This document shows, in pieces, positions 52,506-64,000 of a DNA stretch of 64,000 nt (its first letter is position 1; each line of letters opens with the position of its first letter). The position numbers and the translations under genes are program-made. Source of the DNA: Balanoglossus misakiensis (taxonomy: Eukaryota > Hemichordata); contig CM082587.2 in NCBI GenBank assembly GCA_040954595.2, positions 11,284,001-11,348,000 on the forward strand, given 5' to 3'. Below the pieces are notes generated by a model. It was not told the DNA's origin. It did no database searches and saw only the letters and a list, made by a program, of their open reading frames with translations.

Positions 52506-55500
52506 ATGCAGCTAACGAACGCTAGTGTCTGTCATAGTGTGCCGGGGTTTTGGTCGAGCCAAGCCGTAGAAAATCTGACTTGATCACCGTTGCTAACGTA
52601 CGCTAGTGTCTGTCATATTGTGACGGAGAGTTAGCCGAGCCAGGTTGAGAAAAATCGACTTGTTCAACGTTACCAGTGTGCAACTGTTTCCGCTCTAGAG
52701 TGTCAGGGTTTTAGCCGACTTATGCTGTAGGAAATCTGAGTTGATGAACGGGAAATTCAATGTTAGAAAACCCGTGTGGAAAGTATCTCTACTCGTTTGA
52801 AACTAAGAAAAGAATGTATTCTTATTTATTTTGTAAAAAAGACAATTTTTCGAAAAAAAGTCGAAAATGGTAATTTTGTCTTGGGTGATTCAAATTATAC
52901 CGCCTTTTCTGGAATTTGCAACACTTTTTACAAGAGAACGACACTTCATGCTCCATAATATTTCCGAAAATGAAGAAAAGAGTTAATTTTTTATGATTTT
53001 TTAAAAATTTACCATTTTTGTCAAAATATGGCCAAAATGACCTTTTTTTCTTGAATTCCGTCAATATCTCTGCATTTTTGGAGTGGTCGAAAGTTTTAAC
53101 ATACAATCAACATGTCATATATAATCAGGGCACCAAATTCGAAGAACAGTAAAAGCTTTTTTTATTTTTTTTTCTATAAATGACATTTTCAAGCAAAATT
53201 TGATAACATGCAATTTTGTCTGCAGTGAGCCAAATTAGACTGTCTTTTGTGGAATTTGTATCGATATATACATACGAAGGGCATTCTATACTCCATCAGA
53301 TTACCGAAAATGTAGAAAACAGTTATTTTTCGTAATTTTCAAAAATTTACCATTTTTGACCAAAATGTAGCTAAAATGGTTATTTTTGTCTTGAATGCCG
53401 CCAGTGTCACTGCTTTTAAGAGTCATAAAACGTTTAACATACAAGCAATTGTTTATATATGATCAGGTCACCGAATTAAAAAAATAATGAAGTTTTGCCT
53501 AAAAATAACCTTTTTAGTGCAAAAATGAATAAAACGCAATTTTGTATTAAATCAGCTCATTCAGAGTGCATTTTTTATAATCAGCACCATTTTTACATAT
53601 TATGGACATGTCATACATCATCAGATATCCAAATATGAAAAAATTATTTAGATTTTAGATGATTGTCCAAAATTATCTGATATCTAATAAATGTAGTATT
53701 GAACCATTCTGTTTGCCCCCCCCCCACCCCCCCCCCTACATTATATGCGGTACGCAGATGTCAGCTTACCCGGCAGTACTGCAGGCCGTGCCCACAACTG
53801 ACGTCGGTGTTTAAAACGCCCTGGTTAAATTCGGGCTTTCTCTATAAATTGACAGGCAATAATGCAGTCGTACCCGAACACTCCTCTGTGACTTTCCCTC
53901 TTCGGTTTGTCCGACTTAGCCAACGTCTTTGTGCTAGAGTGTCGGGGCTTCAGCTGAGCCAGGCTGAAGGAAATCCGACTTGATCACCGTTGCTAACGAA
54001 CGCCAGTGTCTGTTATGGTGTGCCGGGGTTTTAGTCGAGCCAGGCCGTAGGAGATCAGACTTGATCATCGTGGCCAATGTACGCGTGTTTCCGCTCTAAA
54101 GTGCCGGGGCTTCAGCTAAGCCAGGCCGTAGGAAACCCGACGTGATTACCGTTGTTAACTTACGCCAGTCTGTGTACTATATATAGTGCCGGGGCATCAG
54201 CCGTGCCAGGCCGAAGGAAATGTTAGTTGATCAACATGGTCTCTGTACGCGTGTTTCTGGTCTAGAGTGCCAGGGCTTTAGCCAAGCCATGTTGTAGGAA
54301 ATCTGACTTGATCAACGTTGCTAACGAACGCTAGTGTCTGTCATAGTGTGCCGGGGTTTTAGTCGAGCCAAGCCGTAGGAGATCAGACTTGATCAACGTG
54401 GTCTCTGTACGCGTGTTTCTGCTCTAGAGTGCCAGGGCCTTAGCCAAGCCATGCCGTAGGAAATCTGACTTGATCAACGTTGCTACCGAACGCTAGTGTC
54501 TGTCGTAGTGTGCCGGGGTTTTAGTCGAGCCAAGCCGTAGAGATCAGACTTGATCAACGTGGTCTCTGTACGCGTGTTTCTGCTCTAGAGTGCCGGGGCT
54601 TTATCCAAGCCATGCCGTAGAAAATCTGACTTGATCACCGTTGCTAACGTACGCTAGTGTCTGTCATATTGTGACGGAGATATAGCCGAGCCATGCCGTA
54701 GAAAAATCGACTTGTTCAACGTTACCAGTGTGCAACTGTTTCTGCTCTAGAGTGTCAGGGTTTTAGCCGACTTATACTGTAGGAAATCTGAGTTGATGAA
54801 CGGGAATTCAATGTTAGAAAACCCGTGTGGAAAGTATCTCTACCCGTTTGAAACTAAGAAAAGAATTTATTCTTATTTATTTTGTAAAAAATACATTTTT
54901 TCGAAAAAAAGTCGAAAATGGTAATTTTGTCTTGGGTGATTCAAATTATACCGCCTTTTCTGGAATTTGCAGCACTTTTTACAAGAGAACGACACTTCAT
55001 GCTCCATAATATTTCCGAAAATGAAGAAAAGAGTTTATTTTTTATGATTTTTTAAAAATTTACCATTTTTGTCAAAATATGGCCAAAATGGCTATTTTTT
55101 CTTGAATTCCGTCAATATCTCTGCATTTTTGGAGTGGTCGACAGTTTTAACATACAATCAACATGTCATATATGATCAGGGCACCAAATTCGAAGAACAA
55201 AGTTTTTTTTTGGTTTTTTTTTCTAAAAATGACATTTTCAAGGAAAATTTGGTAAAACGCAATATTGTCTGCAGTGAGCCAAATTAGACTGTCTTTTGTG
55301 GAATTTGTATCGATGTATACATACGGAGAGCATTCTATACTTCATCAGATTTCCGAAAATGTAGAAAACAGGTATTTTTTGTAAATTTCAAATATTTACC
55401 ATTTTGACCAAATCGTGGCTAAAATTGTTATTTTCGTGTTAAATGCCGCCAGTGTCACTGCTTTTAAAAGTCATAAAAACTTTTAACATACAAGCAATTG

Positions 55501-58500
55501 TTTATATATGATCAGGTCACCGAATTAAAAAAATAAAGAATGTTTTGTCTGAAAATGACCTTTTTGGTGCAAAAACGAATAAAACGCAATTTTGTATTAA
55601 ATCAGCTCATTCAGAGTGCATTTTATATAATCAGCACCATTTTTACATATAATGGAAATTTCATACATCATCAGATATCCAAATATGAAAAAATGATTTA
55701 GATTTTAGATGATTGTCCAAAATTAGCTGATATCTAATAAATGTAGTATTGAACCGTTCTGTTTCCGCCCCCCCCCCCCCCTACATTATATGCGGTACGC
55801 GGATGTCAGCTTACCCGGCAGTATGGCAGGCCGTGCCCCCAACTAACGTCGGTGTTTGAAACGGCCTGGTTAAATTCGGGCTTTCTCTATAAATTGACAG
55901 GCAATAATGCAGTCCTACCCGAACAAATGTCGAGTGTTGACCCGCTGTGACTTTCCCTCTTCGGTTTGCCAGACTTAGCCAACGTCTTTGTACTAGAGTG
56001 TCGGGTCTTTTGCAGAGCCAGGCCGAAGGAAATCCGACTTGATCACCGTTGCTAACGAACGCTAGTGTCTGTCATGGTGTGCCGGGGTTTTAGTCGAGCC
56101 AGGCCGTAGGAGATCTGACTTGATCATCGTGGTCAATGTACGCGTGTTTCCGCTCTAAAGTGCCGGGGCTTCAGCTGAGCCAGGCCGTAGGAAACCCGAC
56201 GTGATTACCGTGTTAACTTACGCCAGTCTGTGTCCTATATAAAGAGCCGGTGCACCAGCCGAGTCACGCCGTAGGAAATCTGACTTGATCAAAGTGGTCA
56301 ATGTACGCCTGTTTCTGCTCGAGAGTGCCGGGGCTTCAGCTGAGCCAGGCCGTAGGAAACCCGACGTGATTACCGTGTTAACTTACGCCAGTCTGTGTCC
56401 TATATATAGAGCCGGTGCACCAGCCGAGTCACGCCGTAGGAAATCTGACTTGATCAACGTGGTCAATGTGCGCCTGTTTCTGCTCTAGAGTGCCGGGGCT
56501 TCAGCTGAGCCAGGCCGTAGGAAACCCGACGTGATTACCGTGTTAACTTACGCCAGTCTGTGTCCTATATATAGTGCCGTGGCATCAGCCGTGCCAGGCC
56601 GAAGGAAATGTGAGTAGAACAACGTATACTCTGTACGCGTGTTTCTGCTCTAGAGTGCCAGAGCTTTAGCCGAGTCACGCCGTAGGAAATCTGACTCGAT
56701 CAACGTTGCTAACGAACGCTAGTGTCTGTCATAGTGTGCCGGGGTTTTAGTCGAGCCAAGCCGTAGGAGATCAGACTTGATCAACGTGGTCACTGTACGC
56801 GTGTTTCTGCTCTAGAGTGCCGGGGCTTTATCCAAGCCATGCCGTAGAAAATCTGACTTGATCACCGCTGCTAACGTACGCTAGTGTCTGTCATATTGTG
56901 ACGGAGATTTAGCCGAGCAAGGCCGTAGAAAAATCGACTTGTTCAAAGTTACCAGTGTGCAACTGTTTCTGCTCTAGAGTGTCAGAGTTTTAGCCGACTT
57001 ATGCTGTAGGAAATCTGAGTTGATGAACGGGAATTCAATGTTAGAAAACCCGTGTGGAAAGTATCTCTACCCGTTTGAAACTAATAAAAGAATTTATTCT
57101 TATTTATTTTGTAAAAAAGACATTTTTTTTCGAAAAAAAGTCGAAAATGGTAATTTTGTCTTGGGTGATTCAAATTATACCGCCTTTTCTGGAATTTGCA
57201 GCACTTTTTACAAAAGAACGACACATCATGCTCCATAATATTTCCGAAAATGAAGAAAAGAGTTAATTTTTTATGATTTTTTTAAAAAATTTACCATTTT
57301 TTGTCAAAATATGGCCAAAATGGCTATTTTTTCTTGAATTCCGTCAATATGTCTGCATTTTTGGAGTGGTCGAAAGTTTTAACATACAATCAACATGTCA
57401 TATATGATCAGGGCACCAAATTCGAAGAACAAAGGTTTTTTTATTTTTTTTTCTAAAAATGACATTTTCAAGGAAAATTCGGTAAAACGCATTTTTGTCT
57501 GCAGTGAGCCAAATAAGACGGTCTTTTGTGGAATTTGTATCGATATATACATACGAAGAGCATTCTATACTCCATCAGATTTCCGAAACTGTAGAAAACA
57601 GGTATTTTTTGTAATTTTCAAAAATTTACCATTTTGACCAAATTGTGGCTAAAATTGTTATTTTCGTGTTGAATGCCGCCAGTGTCACTGCTTTTAAAAG
57701 TCATAAAAATGTTTAACATACAAGCAATTGTTTATATATGATCAGGTCACCGAATTAAAAAAATAAAGAATATTTTTCCTAAAAATGACCTTTTTAGTGC
57801 AAAAACGAATAAAACGCAATTTTGTATTAAATCAGATCATTAAGAGTGCATTTTTATAATCAGCACCATTTTTACATATAATGGAAATTTCATACATCAT
57901 CAGATATCCAAATATTAAAACATGATTTAGATTTTAGATGATTGTCCAAAATTAGCTGATATCTAATAAATGTAGTATTGAACCGTTCTGTCCCCCCCCC
58001 CCCCTACATTATATGCGGTACGCCGATGTCAGCTTACCCGACAGTACTGCAGGCCGTGCCCCCAACTAACGTCGGTGTTTGAAACGCCCTGGTTAAATTC
58101 GGGCTTTCTCTATAAATTGATAGGCAATAATGCAGTCCTACCCGAACAAATGTCGATTGTTGACCCGCTGTGACTTTCCCTCTTCGGTTTGCCCGACTTA
58201 GCCAACGTCTTTGTACTAGAGTGTCGGGTCTTTTGCAGAGCCAGGCCGAAGGAAATCCGACTTGATCACCGTTGCTAACGAACGCTTGTGTCTGTCATGG
58301 TGTGCCTGGGTTTTAGTCGAGCCAGGCCGTAGGAGATCTGACTTGATCATCGTGGTCAATGTACGCGTGTTTCCGCTCTAATGTGCCGGGGCTTCAGCTA
58401 AACCAGGCCGTAGGAAATCCGACGTAATCACCGATGATAACTTACGCCAGTCTGTGTCATATAGAGCCGGTGCACCAGCCGAGTCACGCCGTAGGAAATC

Positions 58501-61500
58501 TGACTTGATCAACGTGGTCAATGTACGCCTGTTTCTGCTCTAGAGTGCCGGGGCTTCAGCTGAGCCAGGCCGTAGGAAACCCGACGTGATTACCGTTGTT
58601 AACTTACGCCAGTCTGTGTCTTATATATAGTGCCGGGGCATCAGCCGTGCCAGGCCGAAGGAAATGTGAGTAGATCAACGTGGTCTCTGTACGCGTGTTT
58701 CTGCTCTAGAGTGCCAGAGCTTTAGCCAAGCCATGCCATAGGAAATTTGACTTAATAAACGTTGCTAACGAACGCTAGTGACTGTCATAGTGTGCCGGGG
58801 TTTTAGTCGAGCCAAGCCGTAGGAGATCAGACTTGATCAACGTGGTCTCTGTACGCGTGTTTCTGCTCTAGAGTGCCGGGGCTTTATCCAAGCCATGCCG
58901 TTAAAAATATGATTTGATCACCGTTGCTAACGTACGCTAGTGTCTGTCATATTGTGACGGAGATTTAGCCGAACCAGGCCGTAGAAAAATCGACTTGTTC
59001 AACGTTACCAGTGTGCAACTGTTTCTGCTCTAGAGTGTCAGGGTTTTAGCCGACTTATGCTGTAGGAAATCTGACTTGATGAACGGGAATTCAATGTTAG
59101 AAAACCCTTGTGGAAAGTATCTCTACCCGTTTGAAACTAAGAAAAGAATTTATTCTTATTTATTTTGTAAAAAAGACAATTTTTCGAAAAAAAGTCGAAA
59201 ATGGTAATTTTGTCTTGGGTGATTCAATTATACCGCCTTTCTGGAATTTGCAGCACTTTTTACAAGAGAACGACACTTCATGCTCCGTAATATTTCAGAA
59301 AATGAAGAAAAGAGTTAATTTTTTATGATTTTTTTTAAAATTTACCATTTTTTGTCAAAATATGGCCAAAATGGCTATTTTTTCTTGAATTCCGTCAATA
59401 TCTCTGCATTTTTGGAGTGGTCGAAAGTTTTAACATACAATCAACATGTCATATATGATCAGGGCACCAAATTCGAAGAACAAAGTTTTTTTTTTTTTTT
59501 TTTTTCTAAAAATGACATTTTCAAGGAAAATTTGGTAAAACGCAATTGTGTCTGCAGTGAGCCAAATTAGACGGTCTTTTGTGGAATTTGTATCGATATA
59601 TACATACGAAGAGCATTCTATACTCCATCAGATTTCCGAATATGTAGAAAACAGGTATTTTTTGTAATTTTCAAAAAATTACCATTTTGACCAAATTGTG
59701 GCTAAAATTGTTATTTTCGTGTTGAATGCCGCCAGTGTCACTGCTTTTAAAAGTCATAAAAACGTTTAACATACAAGCAATTGTTTATACATGTATATGA
59801 TCAGGTCACCGAATTAAAAAAATAAAGAATATTTTGCCTAAAAATGACCTTTTTGGTGCAAAAACGAATAAAACGCAATTTTGTATTAAATCAGATCATT
59901 CAGAGTGCATTTTTTATTATCAGCACCATTTTTACATAAAATGGAAATTTCATACATCATCAGATATCCAAATATGAAAACATGATTTAGATTTTAGATG
60001 ATTGTCCAAAATTAGCTGATATCTAATAAATGTAGTATTGAACCGTTCTGTCCCCCCCCCCTACATTATATGCGGTACGCCGATGTCAGCTTACCCGACA
60101 GTACTGCAGGCCGTGCCCCCAACTAACGTCGGTGTTTGAAACGACCTGGTTAAATTCGGGCTTTCTCTATAAATTGATAGGCAATAATGCAGTCCTACCC
60201 GAACAAATGTCGAGTGTTGACCCGCTGTGACTTTCCCTCTTCGGTTTGCCCGACTTAGCCAACGTCTTTGTACTAGAGTGTCGGGTCTTTTGCAGAGCCA
60301 GGCCGAAGGAAATCCGACTTGATCACCGTTGCTAACGAACGCTAGTGTCTGTGATGGTGTGCCGGGGTTTTAGTCGAGCCAGGCCGTAGGAGATCTGACT
60401 TGATCATCGTGGTCAATGTACGCGTGTTTCCGCTCTAAAGAGCCGGGGCTTCAGCTAAACCAGGCCGTAGGAAATCCGACGTAATCACCGTTGGTAACTT
60501 ACGCCAGTCTGTGTCATATAGAGCCGGTGCACCAGCCGAGTCACGCCGTAGGAAATCTGACTTGATCAACGTGGTCAATGTACGCCTGTTTCTGCTCTAT
60601 AGTGCCGGGGCTTCAGCTGAGCCAGGCCGTAGGAAACCCGACGTGATTACCGTTGTTAACTTACGCTAGTCTGTGTCCTATATATAGTGCCGGGGCATCA
60701 GCCGTGCCAGGCCGAAGGAAATGTGAGTAGATCAACGTGGTCTCTGTACGCGTGTTTCTGCTCTAGAGTGCCAGGGCTTTAGCCAAGCCATGCCGTAGGA
60801 AATCTGACTTGATAAACGTTGCTAATGAACGCTAGTGTCTGTCATAGTGTGCCGGGGTTTTAGTCGAGCCAAGCCGTAGGAGATCAGACTTGATCAACGT
60901 GGTCTCTGTACGCGTGTTTCTGCTCTAGATTGCCGGGGTTTTATCCAAGCCATGCCGTAGAAAATCTGACTTGATCACCGTTGCTAACGTACGCTAGTGT
61001 CTGTCATATTGTGACGGAGATTTAGCCGAGCCAGGCCGTAGAAAAATCGACTTGTTCAACGTTACCAGTGTGCAACTGTTTCTGCTCTAGAGTGTCAGGG
61101 TTTTAGCCGACTTATGCTGTAGGAAATCTGAGTTGATGAACGGGAATTCAATGTTAGAAAACCCGTGTGGAAAGTATCTCTACCCGTTTGAAACTAAGAA
61201 AAGAATTTATTCTTATTTATTTTGTAAAAAAGACAATTTTTCGAAAAAAAGTCGAAAATGGTAATTTTGTCTTGGGTGATTCAAATTATACCGCCTTTTC
61301 TGAAATTTGCAGCACTTTTTACAAGAGAACGACACTTCATGCTCCATAATATTTCCGAAAATGAAGAAAAGAGTTAATTTTTTATGATTTTTTAAAAATT
61401 TACCATTTTTGTCAAAATATGGCCAAAATGGCTATTTTTTCTTGAATTTGGTCAATATCTCTGCATTTTTGGAGTGGTCGAAAATTTTAACATACAATCA

Positions 61501-64000
61501 ACATGTCATATATGATCAGGGCACCAAATTCGAAGAACAAAGGTTTTTTTATTTGCTTTTCTAAAAATGACATTTTCAAGGAAAATTTGGTAAAACGCAA
61601 TTTTGTCTGCAGTGAGCCAAATTAGACGGTCTTTTGTGGAATTTGTATCGATATATACATACGAAGAGCATTCTATACTCCATCAGATTTCCGAAAATGT
61701 AGAAAACAGGTATTTTTTGTAATTTTCAAAAATTTACCATTTTGACCAAATTGTGGCTAAAATTGTTATTTTCGTGTTGAATGCCGCCAGTGTCACTGCT
61801 TTTAAAAGTCATGAAAACTTTTAACATAAAAGCAATTGTTTATATATAAACAGGTTACCGAATTAAAAAAAATAAAGAATGTTTTGCCTAAAAATGACCT
61901 TTTTGGTGCAAAAACGAATAAAACGCAATTTCTTATTAAATCAGCTCATTCAGAGTGCATTTTTTATAATCAGCACCATTTTTACATATAATGGAAATTT
62001 CATACATCATGAGATATCCAAATATGAAAAAATGATTTAGATTTTAGATGATTGTCCAAAATTAGCTGATATCTAATAAATGTAGTATTGAACCGTTCTG
62101 TTCCCCCCTCCTACATTATATTCGGTACGCCGATGTCAGCTTACCCGGCAGTACTGCAGGCCGTGCCCCCAACTAACGTCGGTGTTTGAAACACCCTGGT
62201 TAAATTCGGGCTTTCTCTATAAATTGACAGGCAATAATGCAGTCCTACCCGAACAAATGTCGAGTGTTGACCCGCTGTGACTTTCCCTCTTCGGTTCGCC
62301 CGACTTAGCCAACGTCTTTGTACTAGAGTGTCGGCTCTTTTGCAGAGCCAGGCCGAAGGAAATCCGACTTGATCACCGTTGCTAACGAACGCTAGTGTCT
62401 GTCATGGTGTGCCGGGGTTTTAGTCGAGCCAGGCCGTAGGAGAGCTGACTTGATCATCGTGGTCAATGTACGCGTGTTTCCGCTCGAAAGTGCCGGGGCT
62501 TCAGCTAACCCAGGCCGTAGGAAATCCGACGTAATCACCGTTGATAACTTACGCCAGTCTGTGTCATATAGAGCCGGTGCACCAGCGGAGTCACGCCGTA
62601 GGAAATCTGACTTGATCAACGTGGTCAATGTACGCCTGTTTCTGCTCTAGAGTGCCGGGCTTCAGCTGAGCCAGGCCGTAGGAAACCCGACGTGATTACC
62701 GTTGTTAACTTACGCCAGTCTGTGTCCTATATATAGTGCCGGGGAATCAGCCGTGCCAGGCCGAAGAAAATGTGAGTAGATCAACGTGGTCTCTGTACGC
62801 GTGTTTCTGCTCTAGAGTGCCAGGGCTTTAGCCAAGCCATGCCGTAGGAAATCTCACTTGATCAACGTTGCTAACGAACGCTAGTGTCTGTCATAGTGTG
62901 CCGGGGTTTTAGTCGAGCCAAGCCGTAGGAGATCAGACTTGATCAACGTGGTCTCTGTACGCGTGTTTCTGCTCTAGAGTGCCGGGGCTTTATCCAAGCC
63001 ATGCCGTAGAAAATCTGACTTGATCACCGTTGCTAACGTACGCTAGTGTCTGTCATATTGTGACGGAGATTTAGCCGAGCCAGGCCGTAGAAAAATCGAC
63101 TTGTTCAACGTTACCAGTGTGCAACTGTTTCTGCTCTAGTGTGTCAGGGTTTTAGCCGACTTATGCTGTAGGAAATCTGAGTTGATGAACGGGAATTCAA
63201 TGTTAGAAAACCCGTGTGGAAAGTATCTTTACCCGTTTGAAACTAAGAAAAGAATTTATTCTTATTTATTTTGTAAAAAAGACAATTTTTCGAAAAAAAG
63301 TCGAAAATGGTAATTTTGTCTTGGGTGATTCAAGTTATACCGCCTTTTCTGAAATTTGCAGAACTTTTTACAAGAGAACGACACTTCATGCTCCATAATA
63401 TTTCCGAAAATGAAGAAAAGAGTTTATTTTTTATGATTTTTTAAAAATGTACCATTTTGTCAAAATATGGCCAAAATGGCTATTTTTTCTTGAATTCCGT
63501 CAATATCTCTGCATTTTTGGAGTGGTCGAAAGTTTTAACATACAATCAACATTTCATATATGATCAGGGCACCAAATTCGATGAAGAAAGGTTTTTTTAT
63601 GTTTTTTTTTCTAAAAATGACATTTTCAAGGAAAATTTGGTAAAACGCAATTTTGTCTGCAGTGAGCCAAATTAGACGGTCTTTTGTGGAATTTGTATCG
63701 ATATATACATACGAAGAGCATTCTATACTCCATCAGATTTCCGAAAATGTAGAAAACAGGTATTTTTTGTAATTTTCAAAAATTTACCATTTTGACCAAA
63801 TTGTGGCTAAAATTGTTATTTTCGTTTTGAATGCCGCCAGTGTCACTGCTTTTAAAAGTCATGAAAACTTTTAACATACAAGCAATTGTTTATATATAAT
63901 CAGGTTACCGAATTAAAAAAAATAAAGAATTGTTTGCCTAAAAATGACCTTTTTGGTGCAAAAACGAATAAAACGCAATTTCTTATTAAATCAGCTCATT
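52506..64000. repeat. Satellite block III, 2.05-2.22 kb units
   Basis: The landmark TATGCGGTACG (TATTCGG in the last unit) occurs at 53744, 55789, 58012, 60069 and 62119, giving units of 2045, 2223, 2057 and 2050 bp. A partial unit stands at the left, starting in an X sub-repeat right at the foldback element, and another runs off the right edge. Units differ from the 1.89-kb type mainly by one or two extra X-Y dimers. Copies are more diverged from each other than in block I. As there, the repeated short frames are not genes. Confidence 0.96.

Noticed and set aside
52822-53106. Minus-strand 94-residue frame in satellite block III
   Set aside because: It is an antisense shadow of the AT-rich satellite module.

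Overview
This window is from a eukaryote, most likely a marine invertebrate animal that I cannot place more precisely. The evidence is intron-rich genes with GT-AG splice sites, long satellite arrays, a CR1-type LINE, a DIRS-type tyrosine-recombinase retrotransposon, a Penelope-like element, a Tx1-like LINE and a U2 snRNA fragment. Nothing looks bacterial except two domains inside one host-like gene (ParB-like and DNA-methyltransferase-like).

Layout. 1-10949: satellite DNA with ~1.89 kb units, then 1378-bp units, both built on ~81-bp sub-repeats that alternate as an X-Y dimer. 10950-40228: a ~29 kb island that interrupts the same satellite. It begins with a 32-bp minisatellite of about 65 units (11236-13330) and ends with a few copies of the same minisatellite core (40085-40228). 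Inside are two divergent multi-exon genes. The minus-strand gene (26256 to 14182, 10 exons, all phases compatible) encodes an ~830-residue protein with a ParB-like region followed by a circularly permuted DNA-methyltransferase-like fold whose catalytic motif looks degenerate. The plus-strand gene (32278-39375, at least 10 coding exons) encodes a DUF7869-type protein with an RNase-H/DDE-like D...D...E pattern. Two retrotransposons entered later: a DIRS element 8 nt from a 3' splice site of the minus gene, and a CR1-type LINE in the shared upstream region.

40229-41520 resumes the satellite, again of the short-unit type. 41521-47600 is a patchwork of decayed tandem repeats, foldback palindromes, a 504-bp tandem duplication and short coding relics. 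47638-50757 holds the first 29 nt of U2 snRNA joined to ORF1 of a Tx1-like LINE, which runs into a Penelope-like RT cut off by a 1.75 kb element. The inverted ends of that element are arrays of a ~22-bp repeat (50758-52505). 52506-64000 is satellite again, with 2.05-2.22 kb units.

The most interesting hypothesis is that the ~29 kb island is, or derives from, a large mobile unit: a DDE-like protein gene paired head-to-head with a ParB/methyltransferase-like gene, inserted into satellite and carrying the same minisatellite core near both ends. I saw no terminal inverted repeats, so a chance pairing or a satellite-surrounded host locus remains possible.
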